DNA of 64,000 nt from contig VXSP01000006.1 of assembly GCA_009837885.1 (NCBI GenBank), forward strand, positions 1-64,000, in the 5' to 3' direction. This DNA is from Holophagales bacterium. Its GTDB lineage: Bacteria > Acidobacteriota > Thermoanaerobaculia > Multivoradales > Multivoraceae. Below the pieces are notes generated by a model. The model ran no database searches and was not told where the DNA came from. It saw nothing but the letters and a program-made list of their open reading frames with translations. Position numbers and translations under genes: made by a program. Positions within the stretch are counted from its first letter, which is position 1. The number at the start of each line of letters is the position of its first letter. Of the stretch, positions 7,934 through 20,200 are shown piece after piece.

Positions 7934-10200
7934 CCGTCGCTCCCCTGTCCGGCGGCGGGCCACTCGACGTTGGCGCTGCACTGCCCGGGATACAGGCAGG
8001 CCTTGATGCGATAGCGAAGAACGCCCGGTTCGCGACCTGCCGGCAGAACGAAGGAGGTCTGAGCGGGATCGTAGGCGTGGAGAACGAAGCGCCGCGGAGA
8101 GCCGCCGCCCGATTCCTCGATCGCCACGTAGCCGGCCGACTCTGGCCAGCGCCAGCGCAGTTCGTAGCGGCCGTCCGCCCGCCGCGCTCCGGTGAGCGCA
8201 TCAGGCGCCCGCAAAGCCCGAAGAAAGACCGGCCGGTTCGGAGCGAGAGCCCGCGAACTGGCCAGGAACCGCTCCGCCTCCTCCTCGTACTCCGGGTCCG
8301 TCGCGGCGGCAACGGCGAACAAACGCGCCGCGCCCTGGTGGAGCCGCCACTCCGCCGTCCTGGTGCGCTCCGCCTCCACGGCCTCCCGCACCGCCAGATC
8401 CAGAAGACGACGGGCGCGGGCGCCGTCCTCCGCGCGAATCCGTGTCCACTCCCTGCCGAGACCGTCGAGCAGCAACCGCCGGTGTACATCGGCAAGCAGC
8501 GGAAAGCCGTCGATGGCGCCCGCCAGGACCTCGAGCGGCGGTTCTCCGGACACATGCTCGACGCCGGCGGCAGCATGGATGGACCGGTGAACCCAGAGCC
8601 CGGCAACGGCGGCCCCGAGGGCCGCCGCGGCAAGTGCGACGCGGACCGCCTTCAGCTCGAACAGCGCGCGCCGGCGTGCTCGCAGCCACTCCGGAAGCCG
8701 CGGCCCCCGCGAATCCGCGAACGCGGCGCCCTCCAGTCCCGCTGCGAAGGCGAGCAGCACCGTGGCCTGAAGCGACGATGTGGGCGTATAGAACAGGAAC
8801 TGCGCCTGAACCAGGTGCCCCACCAGTCCCGCGCCCGCGAACAGCACGAGCGCCCGCTCGGCCGTCTCCAGGCGCCGAACGGCACGCCAGACAGCGAGCA
8901 AAGCGAGCGACCACATGGCCAGCCAGGCGGCGAGACCGGCAACGCCCGTGGTCGCGGCCACCTCGACGAGCTTGCCGTGGGCCCTGTCGTGCGGTTCGGC
9001 GAAGCTCCCGTAGCCGGAAACGTGGCGTCCGAAGACGTCGATGAAGTTCTCCGGGCCGTAGCCCAGCGCGGGACGCTCCAGGAACCCCTCGAGCCCCGCC
9101 TCCCAGGCGGCGAGACGGCTCTGCACGCCGGGACGCGTGACGTGCGTCGCCAGGACGTAGCGCGCCACCGGGTGGTCGGGCAGGTACACCGCGCTCCGAT
9201 CCACGGCGGTGGCTCGCACCCCGGCCGCCGACGCGATCCCCAGCAGCGCCACGAGCGCGGTGGCGGCGATCGCCCGCAAACGCCCCCGCGCGCGAACCGC
9301 GCCGGCGACGGCCAGGAACGCGAGGCTCGCGAACAGACCGACGAAGCCTCCGACGGATCCCGCGAGCGCCATCGCCCAGAGCATCAGCGCCGCTGCCGCC
9401 GCCCACAGCACAAAAGCGGCCCTTGGCGACCCCGGGGGCGCGGACCGCTGCGCCGGAGCATCGCGCTGGGCCGCGCGGGCCCGACGCTGCCAGGTCTTCC
9501 GTTCCCTCGCGCTCGCATGCCGAGGCGGGGTTCCGGTGCGCGTCCCGGCGCCGGACGACGACGCAGCGTCGGCTCCGGCCGCGACGAGCCAGGCGCGGAC
9601 CGCGAGGCCGAGCGCAACCATCACGCCCACGAGCAGGTAGCCGCTGAGGAAGGTCGGATTGCCCAGGGGCCCGCCGATCCGCGGCGGATCGAACTCCGGC
9701 AGCCCGCCGTAGTGGGGCACATCGGCGCCGTGCGCGAGAGCGACCACCGCCAGGGCCATCCCGGCGCCGGTCCCCGCGATGCCGCCAAGCAGCCCCCGCC
9801 ACGCCGCGCGCGTCCGCAACACCGAAACCAGCACCACCGCCAGCGCCAGCCAGTGGGCCGCGTCGACCAGGCCCTGCATGCGCTCGTACGTCGACCACAC
9901 GCTGCGCAGCGGGCTCACGCCGAAGACCGCCGAGACCGCCGATACGGCGAAACCCGCCGCGAGCAGTCCCAGCAGCCGGGACCTGGGTGGCCGGTAGTCC
10001 GGGTTGAGAAGGGCCAGCACCCCCCAGAGCGCGAAGACGACTTCGATGATCGAGCGGGACCACAGGGCCTTGCCGACGATGAACGGATACACGAGTCCCG
10101 TGGTGACCACGAAGGGCGTGAGGAGCACCAGCGCGATGCCCGCGAACACGGCAAGGCGCAACAGGCGTTCGAGTGCCGGGTAGGCCGGCGCCTGCTTCAT
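7930..10200 (-). CDS. O-antigen ligase / polymerase family protein
   Basis: A 756-residue membrane protein. The first ~450 residues hold many hydrophobic segments (for example AVFAGIALVLLTPFVVTTGL and LRAIAATALVALLGIASAAG) with a Wzy_C-like core containing GYGPENFIDVFGRHVSGYG and AEPHDRAHGKLVEVAATTG, the typical loop before a Pro/His-rich segment. The C-terminal ~250 residues are soluble and alanine-rich, possibly TPR-like (repeated helical pairs around ERTRTAEWRLHQGAARLFAV). It would polymerise or ligate the lipid-linked glycan on the periplasmic side. The ATG overlaps the TGA of the preceding GT2 gene. Whether it is a polymerase, an LPS ligase or a protein O-oligosaccharyltransferase cannot be decided; the adjacent adhesin makes the last an interesting option. 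Confidence 0.85.
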   Translation of the reverse strand: MKQAPAYPALERLLRLAVFAGIALVLLTPFVVTTGLVYPFIVGKALWSRSIIEVVFALWGVLALLNPDYRPPRSRLLGLLAAGFAVSAVSAVFGVSPLRSVWSTYERMQGLVDAAHWLALAVVLVSVLRTRAAWRGLLGGIAGTGAGMALAVVALAHGADVPHYGGLPEFDPPRIGGPLGNPTFLSGYLLVGVMVALGLAVRAWLVAAGADAASSSGAGTRTGTPPRHASARERKTWQRRARAAQRDAPAQRSAPPGSPRAAFVLWAAAAALMLWAMALAGSVGGFVGLFASLAFLAVAGAVRARGRLRAIAATALVALLGIASAAGVRATAVDRSAVYLPDHPVARYVLATHVTRPGVQSRLAAWEAGLEGFLERPALGYGPENFIDVFGRHVSGYGSFAEPHDRAHGKLVEVAATTGVAGLAAWLAMWSLALLAVWRAVRRLETAERALVLFAGAGLVGHLVQAQFLFYTPTSSLQATVLLAFAAGLEGAAFADSRGPRLPEWLRARRRALFELKAVRVALAAAALGAAVAGLWVHRSIHAAAGVEHVSGEPPLEVLAGAIDGFPLLADVHRRLLLDGLGREWTRIRAEDGARARRLLDLAVREAVEAERTRTAEWRLHQGAARLFAVAAATDPEYEEEAERFLASSRALAPNRPVFLRALRAPDALTGARRADGRYELRWRWPESAGYVAIEESGGGSPRRFVLHAYDPAQTSFVLPAGREPGVLRYRIKACLYPGQCSANVEWPAAGQGSDG

Positions 10201-11216
10201 GCGCCCGTCTCGCCGCGTGGCGGGCCGGCGAAGAAGCCCGCCGCCCAGGCAAGGTGGACCGTCGCCGCCGCGAGCGGAACCAGACCCGCCTCCGGACGCA
10301 TTCGCCACAGGCCGATGGCCGCGGCGGCGGCGAGCAGAAGCGACGCGTAGCTCAACGGGCATATCGCCGCCGCGTAGAGAAGCGCCGTGCCGGTTGCCGA
10401 TGCCGCCGGGGCGAAGGCCAGCACGGCGGCGCCCGCCGCGGCCAGCGCGGCCGAGGCCGCGAGCGCAGCCAGCAGCAGCGGAGGGGCCAGTTGCCGCAAC
10501 CGCCACGAGTGCGGATGGCGCGCGAGAACCGCCCGCTTCCAGCGCCCGTAGTCGAAGTACTGCCGCGCCAGCGTCCCGAGACTGCCGCGCGGCCGGTAGG
10601 AGACGGCGAGATCCGGGTCGAACCACACGACGCCGCCGTTCTCGCGCAGCCGCCAGTTCAGCTCGTAGTCCTCGTTGCGCGGCAGCGATTCGTCCCAGCC
10701 GCCCGCGGCTTCGAGCGCCGACCGCGGAAACACGCCGGGAAACACCGTGTCGACCGGGCCCTCCGGTCCGCCGACCCGGTAGCGGGCGTCGCCGGCGCCG
10801 ATCGGCGTGCTCGTCGCCAGCGCCACCGCGCGCTCGAAGAAGGTCGAGCCCGCCGGGAGGACGCGGCCGCCGACGTTGACGGCGCCGGTGCGGCGCAGTG
10901 TGCCGACCGCCCGGGTCAGGTAGTCCGGCGGCAGCGTCGCGCGCGCGTCGCAGCGGGCGATCACCGGATGGCGGGCCGCCTCGAGCGCGCGGTTGAGGCC
11001 GGACGGGATCGAGCGGCCGAGGTTGGCGACGAGATGCACGTCCGGAAAGCGGGTGCGGACGAGTTTCCGGGTGGCGTCACGCTCCGAACCGTCGGCGACG
11101 ATGACCTCGAAGCCCGCCTCGTAGTCCTGGGCGAGGATCGACTCGAGCGCCTCCGGGAGAGTCGCCTCCGCGTCGCGCGCGGGAACGATCACCGAGACCG
11201 GCGGCAGCGTGGTCAC
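10197..11216 (-). CDS. Family 2 glycosyltransferase (ExoA-like) with C-terminal membrane segments
   Basis: A 339-residue GT2 enzyme: PPVSVIVPARDAEATLPEAL, EVIVADGSERDATR, LNRALEAARHPVIARCDA (DxD-like), and GGWDESLPRNEDYELNWRLR near residue 190. The C-terminal ~90 residues contain three or four hydrophobic stretches, so it is probably membrane-attached, like succinoglycan-type ExoA enzymes. The GTG start at 11216 lies only 4 nt after the stop of the giant adhesin, which points to co-transcription, and its TGA overlaps the next ATG. Its role is extension of the operon's glycan. Confidence 0.87.
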   Translation of the reverse strand: MTTLPPVSVIVPARDAEATLPEALESILAQDYEAGFEVIVADGSERDATRKLVRTRFPDVHLVANLGRSIPSGLNRALEAARHPVIARCDARATLPPDYLTRAVGTLRRTGAVNVGGRVLPAGSTFFERAVALATSTPIGAGDARYRVGGPEGPVDTVFPGVFPRSALEAAGGWDESLPRNEDYELNWRLRENGGVVWFDPDLAVSYRPRGSLGTLARQYFDYGRWKRAVLARHPHSWRLRQLAPPLLLAALAASAALAAAGAAVLAFAPAASATGTALLYAAAICPLSYASLLLAAAAAIGLWRMRPEAGLVPLAAATVHLAWAAGFFAGPPRGETGA

Positions 11217-11220
11217 GCCC

Positions 11221-14200
11221 TCAGAAGCGGAACCCCAGGTTCAGGACGTACCGGCGAGCCGCCGTCGCGTGCTCGGCCGACCCGGCCTCGACCTGCTCGG
11301 CGGCCAGTTCGAGCTGGAGTTCGAGGGGCGCGACGAGGAAGCGGGTTCCCAGCCGGTACCGTCTTCCCTGGCCCGCGAAGGCGGCCTCGACGAAGGGCGT
11401 CAGCAGGCCGTTGACTCCGGGCACGAGGATGCCGTAGCCGACAGCGGCGTCGACTCCGTGTCCGCCAGGTCCGGCGGCGAGGCCGTTTGCCCCATGGTGC
11501 TGCGGCAACTGCTCCTGCCAGAGCGTCTCGGCGTCGCCGGCCGCGGCGCCCCAGCGCGGACCGAACTCCATCGACAGGCCCTCGCCCGTCTCCTTCGGCG
11601 CCATCCGGGCGCTCACGCTCACGCCGCTCTCCTCGTAGCCGCTCTCGTTGTGCAGGGCCAGCATGCGACCGCGGGCCTCGACCTGGAAGCGGGCGTTGCC
11701 GTAGCGCGCGCCGCCGGCCACCTCGATCCCCATCCCGGCCGCGCCGTCGCCGCCGTCGTAGCGGCCGGCGAGTTCGGTGAAGGGCGTCAGCACGCCGCCC
11801 CCGGCGACCTGCCAGCTCCGCGACGCCTCCACGCCCGCCCGCATGCGCCAGCTCCCGGCGCTCAGGCTGTCAACGGCCCGGGAACCGCCGTCCGTCTTCA
11901 GTTCGGCGAGACCCGCGTCGGCCCGCAGCGCGAGGTCGAAGCCGCGGAAGGCGGGCAGCGACTTGCGCAGGCCGCCGGCGGCCATCCACATCGAGAGATC
12001 GCTGCTCTCGGGCTGGTCCGCGGCATCGGCGGACGCGTGCGTCGCGTCGCCCCAGCCGAGACCCATCACCGCCCACACCTCGGCGTCCCCGCAGGCCTCG
12101 CAGAGCTTCCAGCGGGCGTAGGGCAACACGGTGGTGAGCGACGTGTCGAGGCTGCCGCGCTTGAAGTCGGCGTCGCCGCCGCCGAAGCTGTAGTCGCTCT
12201 CGCTGGAACCTCTCGACACGGCGACGCCGGCCAGCCACCTGCCGGACTGGATGTCGAGCCCGAGGTAGCCGGTGCGCAGGTCGCCGTCGAAACGGGATTC
12301 CTGCTCGGGACGACCGCTGAAGGAGTTCAGGCCGCCGCGGCCCCAGACCGACCAGAGTCGAGGCGTGGCCCCTTCGCCGCCCCCTTCCGCCTCTTCGGCG
12401 GCGCCGCCGCCGAACGACCACTCGAACGAGCTGCCGAGCAGCAGGCTGTCGGCGTCCCTTCGCAGGCGCCCGAGGCCCTGGCCGCCGGGATCGTGGCCGA
12501 AGCCCTGGCCGGGACCCTGGCCCAGGCCCTGACCGAGACCGAGGCCGAAGCCCGAGGATCCGCCCGGGCCGCCGTAGCCGAAACCGGCGCCTCCCGGACC
12601 GCCGAAACCGCCGCTCGGCCGCCCCGCGATACCCGGACCGCCGCCGGTCAACTGCTGGCCGGCGATCGTGACGTTCGACCGCGGCGTCCCGGCGGACGCG
12701 AACCGGGCGCCGATCGCGTCCACCGCGCTGTTCATCGCCGTCCTGCCCACGGACGCGAGCGTCTGCTCCATCACCGCCCTGCGCTCCGCCGTCGGCGGCG
12801 ACGAGGTGACGCGGAAGATGATCAGCGCCGCATCGCCGTCGCCACGGTGGGCGTCGGCGTCCTCGACCCGGTAGGTGAAGGTCCAGGCGCCCGCCACCGT
12901 CGGCGTCCCCGACAGCACACGCGTCGTGTCGTCGAACACGAGACCGGCAAGACCCATCGGCGACGACGTCAGGCTGTAGGTCAGGGCGCCGTTGCCGCCC
13001 GTCGCCTCGGGCAGGACGACCGGCTCGATCGCCCGGCCCTGGACCAGGGCCGGCGGCTGGAACGGGACATCGCCGAAGCTGGGCGCCAGGTCCCGGACCC
13101 GCACGGCGACTTCGTCCGGCGCGCTGCTGGCCATGCCGTCCTTCACCGTCAGCGAGAAGGTCAACGTCCCCGGCTGGACCGGCGCCGTGAACGCCGCCCG
13201 CGCCGTCAACGGTTCTTCCAACGTGATCGTCTCGCCGCCGGTCTGAAGCCAGGCGTAGCTCAGCTCGTCGCCGTCCGGGTCCGAACTCCCCGAACCGTCC
13301 AACTCGACGCGTTCGCCCGGGTCGGTTTCCACGTCCTCGCCGGCGTCCGCCGTCGGCGGCCGGTTGTCGAACACGCGGATCGCGAACTCCAGGCTCGCCG
13401 TGTCGCCGTCGGCGTCGGTCGCCGTGTAGGTCACCGTGAACCGGCCCGCGACCGTCGGCGTGCCCACGATGCGCCGCGACGAGTCCTCGAAGCGCAGCCC
13501 CGCGGGCAGCGGCTCGAGGGTGTAGGTCAGGGCGCCGTTGCCGCCGCTCGCCTCCGGCAGGACCCGCGGCCTCACCGGCTGGTTCAGGATGAACCGCTTC
13601 GTGCTGATCTCGGCATCGCCGAAGCTCGGCGCGACATCCCGCACGGAAACCGTCACCTCGTCCGGCTCGCTGTCGGCGTTCCCGTCGTTGACGACGAGGG
13701 AGAAGGTCAGCCCGCCGCCGGCCTGTGGCGCCGTGAACGAAGGCCGGGCCGTGTCCGCGCCGTCGAGCGTCACCGCCGCGCCGCCGGTCTGCGTCCACCG
13801 GAACGTCAGCGGATCGCCGTCCGGGTCCGAACTCCCCGAGCCGTCGAGTTGCACCCTCGCGCCCGGCGCCGCGTCCTGGTCCGCCCCGGCGGCGGCCACC
13901 GGCAGGCCGTTGGTGGGTTCGGGTTCGGGTTCAGGTTCCGGGTCCGGCGCGGGATCCGGTTCGCCACCTCCGGGCCGCGTCTCGTTGGTCACTTCTTCCT
14001 CGAAGTCGGGCACCTCCTGGTAGGTCGGCGTCGGCTGACCGTCCGAGACCCGCAGCGGGTTGGCGCCCTTCGTGTACTGCACGCTGACGCTCGCGCCCGC
14101 CGGTATCGGCGGCGAGATCGTGAGCCGCAGGGTCGAGCCGAAGATCGACACCGCGGTGACCCGGTACTCCCCCTCCTGAGCCGTCGCGACCGTCTCCGGC

Positions 14201-17200
14201 CCGCTGGACGACGAGACGGCGGACGACGAGGCTTCCGTCACGGTGACCGTGAAGTCCGACGGATCGGGCACGGAGGTCGGGTCCAGCGCCCGTTCGAAGG
14301 TCAGGGTCACCTCCGGCCCCGCGGCCCTCGGTTCCTCCGCCAGCGGCGGCTCCGTTGGCGGCGGACTGCCGCCTCCTCCCGGCGGCGCCGGCGGCGGAGG
14401 CGTGTAGTTCACCCTGTGGCTCGAACTCGCCGGCACCGCCGAGTGCGTGAGGTCGGCGTCCTTCGTGCTGCCGGACGACCGGATCGTCACCCCCGCCCCC
14501 GCGCTCAGCGCGTTCGCGGGGAAGCCGATCCCCGCTCGCGAGACGTCTCCCTCCACCACCGTATACGTGAAGTCGAGAGTCCGGGTGTTCGTCACCGATC
14601 CGGACGTGTCGAAGGTCATGTCCCTCTCGACGCCCGTGGCCAGCAGCAACTTCAACACCGGACTACCCGTCACGTCCACGTCGTAGTCGAACGTCACCTG
14701 CGCGTTGACGACGTCGTCCACCCTGTAGCCGTCGCTCTGACCGGACGGCGGCGATCCCGACAACTGGACGCTGCTCACCACCGGCAGCGTCGTCGTCGCT
14801 GCGCCCGTGAGCGACCAGGGGCCCTCGCCGTCGCCTTCCGCCCGCACCTGCACCAGGTACTTGGTGCCCGGCGTCAGGTTCAGGATCGTCGCCGTCGTCG
14901 CCGTGCCGGTGTGGGTGTGGCCCCCGGCCTCTCCCTCCTCGATCCAGTCCGCCGCGTCGGCCGGGTCCGAACTCCCCGCGAAGTAGCGGACGTCGTAGTC
15001 GGTGATCGCCTTCGCCCCCGTGCTCGACGGCGCCGACCAGGTCATCGTGAGGCTCGTCGGGGAAACAGCGCTGTTGCTCGGCGTGCCCGGCGCGTCCGGC
15101 GGCTCCTCCACGTTCGTCACCTCGACCGTCACCGCGATCGTGTCGTCGATCGTCGCCGTCGTCTCCGGGCTGCCGCTCGAGTCCTCGCCGTCGGTCACCC
15201 GCGCGGTGAACGAGTACTCGGCCTTCGTCTCGAAGTTGAACGTGGTCCCGGACGCCACCTTGACCTCGCCGGTGCCGGAGTCGATGGTGAACGTGGCGCT
15301 GTCGCCGCCGCTCGCCAGCGAGTACGTCAGCGTGTCGGCGTCGGCGTCCGTCGCGGCCACCGTGCCCACGGACGCCTCGTCGGCGTTGTTCTCCGCGATC
15401 ATGAGCGTCACGTCGTCGCCGTCGTCGAAGGCCGGCACCGTGTGCGACTCGTTGCTCACCGTCTTGCCCGAGAACGCGGCCAGCGTATTGCCCGCCGCGT
15501 CCAGGAGCTTGGGCCCGTGGGTCGGCACCACGTAGGCCACCGTCACCGTCGCGTCCGCATTCACGGATGAGGCCAGCGTCGCACTCACCGTGGCGCCGCT
15601 GACCGTCACCGCCGTGCCGCTGCCGTTGACCGTCGTGGGGGTGCCGCCGGTGGTCGCCGTCACCGTGAACACGCTGCTCGTCGCCGCGGAGACCGTCTCG
15701 TTCATCGACTCGCTGAAGGTCACCACCAGGGTCGACCCGCTCACGACCGCGCTCGAGAACGTCGGCGCCACGCCGTCCACCTTGAGGTTCCCGTTCGCCG
15801 CGACCGCGTCGTGCGGGAGCAAGGCATTCACCGAGTGTCCGGTCGCCTTGATGGCCGCGCTCGACGGGAGGCTCAGCTTGTTCGCCTCGAAGGCGACCCC
15901 GGCCGTCGAAACGTCTCCCGCCGCCACCGAGTAGTCGAAGAAGATGCGGGTCACGTTGGTGTGACCGGCATCCCGGTTGTACGCCATGTCCCGCTCCTGG
16001 CCGGTGGCGAGCAGCATCTTCAGCACCGGACTGCCGGTCACGTCCACGGGGTCGCTGAAATCCACGAAGGCCTGGATGACGTCGCCCGTCTTGAAGGTGC
16101 GGTTGTAGGTCGGAGAGGTCGAGATCCCTATTCGGAACACCGCCGGCCGCGCGGTCGTCGCGCCGAGGGAGTCCGACCAGGCGCCCTCGCCGTCGCTCTC
16201 CGCCCGTACCTGGAACCGGTACGCCGTGCCCGGCGTCAGGTTCGCGATCGTCGCCGTCGTCGCCGTGCCGGTGTGGGTGTGGCCGTTGGTCTCCCCCTCT
16301 TCGATCCAGTCCGCAGCGTCGGTCGGGTCCGCGCTCCCCGCGAAGTAGCGCAGGTCGTAGTCGGTGATCGACTTCGCCCCCGTGTCCGACGGCGCCGTCC
16401 AGTTCACGGCGATACTCGTTGTCCCGATTGTGTTCACCGTCAACGACGTCGGCGCGCCCGGCGGCTCTTCGACGTTCGTCACCGAGACGGTCACCGTGAT
16501 CGTGTCGTCGATCGTCGCCGTCGTCTCCGTGTTGCCGCTCGCGTCCTCGCCGTCGGTCACCCGCGCGGTGATCGAGTACTCCGCCTTCGACTCGTGGTTG
16601 AGCGTCGTGCCGGACCTCACCTTGATCTCGCCGGTGGTGGAGACGATCGTGAACGAGCCGCTGTCGCCGCCGCTCGCCAGCGAATAGGTCAGCGAGTCGC
16701 CGTCCGCGTCCGTCGCCGCCACCGTGCCCACGGACGCTCCGTCGGCGTTGTTCTCCGCGATCATGAGCGTCACCTCGTCGCCGTCGTCGAAGGTCGGCGC
16801 CGTGTCCAGCTCGTTGCTCACCGTCTTGCCCGTGAACCCGTCCGCCTGGTTCCCCGCCAAGTCCGCCAGTTGGTTCGCCGTCGGCTTGACGTAGGCCACC
16901 GTCGCCGACGCGTCGGCGGCCACCGCGGAGGCCAGCGTCGCCGTCACGGTCGCGCCGCTGATCGTCACCGCCGTCGCGCTGCCGTTGACCGTCGTGCTCG
17001 TGCCGCCGCTGGTCGCCGTCACGGTGAACACGCTGCTCGCCGGCTTCGTGCCGCCCGAGTCGATGGACTCGGAGAAGGTCACCACGAGCGTCGTCCCCTC
17101 GACGGTCGCGCTCGAGAACGCCGGCAGCACGCCGTCCACCTTGTGGTCCGTGCTCGCCGCGACCGCCGTGTGCGTGAGGACGGCGTCCGTGTCGGTGCCG

Positions 17201-20200
17201 GTGGCCTTGATCGTCACCCCCGTGCCCAGGCTCAGCTTGTTCGCGCCGAAGCCGATCCCCGCCGAGGTGTCTCCCGCCGCCACCGTATAGGTGAAGTCCA
17301 GGGTCGTCGTGTTCGTCCGCGTCTTGGACGTGTCGAACGTCATGTCCTTCTCGGTGCCCGTGGCGAGCCGCAGCTTGAGCACGGGATTGCCCACGATGTC
17401 CACCGCCGCGCCAAAGTTGACCCTCACACCCACGACGTCACCCAGCTTGTAGGTGTCGTTCTGGCCCGTCGGCGTCTCTCCCAGGACGATGCTGCTCACG
17501 CCCGGCGTCGCCGTCGTCGCGCCGACGGAGTCCGACCAGGCGCCTTCGCCGTCGCCCTCCGCCCGCACCTGGAACCGGTACGCCCTGGCCGGCGTCAGGT
17601 TCGCGATCGTCGCCGTCCTCGCCGTGCCGGTGTGGGTGTGGCCCTTGGTCTCCCCCTCCTCGATCCAGTCCGCGGCGTCGGTCGGGTCCGTGCTTCCCGC
17701 GAAGTAGCGCAGGTCGTAGTCGGTGATCGCCTTCGCCCCCGTGCTCGACGGCGCCGTCCAGCTCAGGGCGACCGTCGTCAGGGCGGTCGAGGTGACCGAC
17801 GGCGCGGCGGGCTTGCCCGGCGGCTCCTCCACGTTGGTCACCGAGACCGTCACCGTGATCGTGTCGTCGATCGTCGCCGTCGTCTCCGTGTTGCCGCTCG
17901 CGTCCTCGCCGTCGGTCACCCGCGCGGTGATCGAGTACTCCGCCTTCGACTCGTGGTTGAGGGTCGTGCCGGACGCCACCTTGATCTCGCCGGTGCCGGA
18001 GACGATGGTGAACGAGGCGCTGTCGCCGCCGCTCGCCAGCGAGTAGGTCAGCGTGTCGCCGTCGGCGTCCGTCGCCGCCACCGTGCCCACGGACGCCTCG
18101 TCGGCGTTGTTCTCCGCGATCGTGAGCGTCACGTCGTCGCCGTCGTCGAAGCCCGGCGCGGTGTGCTGGACGGCGGACAGCGTCTTGCCCGAAAACGCGG
18201 CCACCTGGTTGCCCACCGCGTCCGCGAACGCGTTCGCCGAGGGCTTGACGTAGGCCAGCGTCGCCGTCGAGCCGAGAGCCACGGCCGACGTCAGCGTCGC
18301 CGTCACCTTCGCGCCGTCGACCGTCACCGCCGCGCTAGTGCCGTTGACCGTCGTGTCCATGCCGCCGGCGGTCACCGTCGCGGTGAACACGCTGCTCGGC
18401 GGCTTCGACCCGCCCGAGGCGATCGGCTCGGAGAACGTCACGGTGAGCGCCGTTCCGTTCACCGCCGCGGCCGAGAACGTCGGCACCACGCCGTCCACCT
18501 TGCGTTCGGGCGACGTCGACCTGGCCAGCTCGCCGTGGGTGAGGGGAAAGTCATGCGACGTCCCTGGCACCCGGATCGTCACCCCGGTTCCAACGCTCAG
18601 ACTGTTCGCCGGGATCGAGATGCCTGCCGATGTGTCTCCCGCCGCCACCGTGTAGGTGAAGCTGAGCGTTGCGTTGCTCCGAGTGAGCGAATCGAAGGCC
18701 ATGTCCCTCTGTACGCCGCTGGCGAGTTGTAGCTTCAGGACCGGAATGCCCGTGACGGTGACTGCCTCGGAGAGGTCGACCAGTACTTGAATACTGTCGC
18801 CCAGCTTGTAGGTGTCGTTCTGGCCTCCCTTTGCCGCGTTTCCAAAGCCCACTCGCGTGATTCGCAGAGTCCGCGTCGACCCGCTCACGGAAGCCGACCA
18901 GGCGCCCTCACCGTCGCCCTCCGCGCGCACCTGGAACCGGTACGCCGTGCCCGGCGTCAGGTTCGTGACCACGGAACTCGTTCCCGTGCCGGTGTGGGTG
19001 TGGCCGTTGGTCTCCCCCTCCTCGATCCAGTCCGCCGCGTCGGCCGGGTCCGAGGTCCCCGCGAAGTAGCGCACGTCGTAGTCGACGATCGCCTTGCCCC
19101 CCGTGCTCGACGGCGCCGCCCAGCTCACCTTGAGCTTCGTCGACGAGGCCGTAGTGGAGTCGGCCGTCAGCCCGGTCGGCACACCCGGCGGCTCCTCCAC
19201 GTTGGTGACCGTGACCGTCACGGCGATCGTGTCGTCGATCGTCTTCGTCGTCTCCGGGTTGCCGGCCGCGTCCTTGCCGTCGGTCACCTGGGCCGTGAGC
19301 GAGTACTCCGCCTTGGACTCGAAGTTCAGCGTCGTGCCGGACGCCACCTTGATCTCGCCGGTGGTGGAGACGATGGTGAACGAAGCGCTGTCGCCGCCGC
19401 TCGCCAGGGAATAGGTCAGCGTGTCGCCGTCCGGGTCCGTCGCCGCCACCGTGCCCACGGACGCCGCGTTCGCGTTGTTCTCCGCGATCGAGAACGACGC
19501 CGTGGCGCCGTCGTCGAAGCTCGGCACGCCCCCCTGCTGATTGGTCACCGACTTGCCCGTGAACGCGTCCGCCTGGTTCCCCGCCTCGTCCGCCAGCGCG
19601 TTGGACGTCGGCTTGACGTAGGCCACCGTCGCCGTCGCGCCGGCGGCCACCGCCGAGGCCAGCGTCGCGGTGACGGTCGAGCCGCTGATCGTCACCGCCG
19701 TCGCGCTGCCGTTGACCGTCGTGACCGTGCCGCCGCTGGTCGCCGTCACGGTGAACACGCTGCTCGCCGGCTTGCTCCCGCCCGAGGCGAGGGACTCGGA
19801 GAACGTCACCTTGAGCGTCGTGCCGTCCACCGTCGCGCTCGAGAACGTGGGTGCCGAGCCGTCCACCTTGCGTGTCGTGTCCGCGGCGACCGCCGAGTGC
19901 GTGAGGGTCGCGTTCGTTGCGGTTCCCGTCTCCCTGATCGTTACCCCCGCCCCCGCGCTCAGCTTGTTCGCCGCGAAGCCGAGGCCCGCCGAGGTGTCGG
20001 TCGCCGTCACCGTATAGGTGAAGTCCAGCGTCATCGTGTTCGTCCGCGCCTTCGACGTGTCGAAGGTCATGTCCTTTTCGGTGCCCGTGGCGAACAGCAA
20101 CTTGAGCACCGGACTGCCCACGACGTCCACGGCGCTGTCGAAGGTCACCCGCGCGGTCACCGTGTCGCCAAGTTTGTAGGTGTTGCTCTGACCCGACGCC

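Noticed and set aside
11700..13900. Short repeats in the adhesin C-terminal half as possible mobile-element ends.
   Set aside because: They correspond to repeated PKD and He_PIG domain codons and a Gly-rich linker; no transposase is present.
11209..15570. A 1,450-codon open frame on the plus strand opposite the adhesin.
   Set aside because: It is rich in Arg, Gly, Pro and Val with no domain pattern and runs antisense to clear repeat, PKD and barrel domains; long shadow frames are normal at this GC content.
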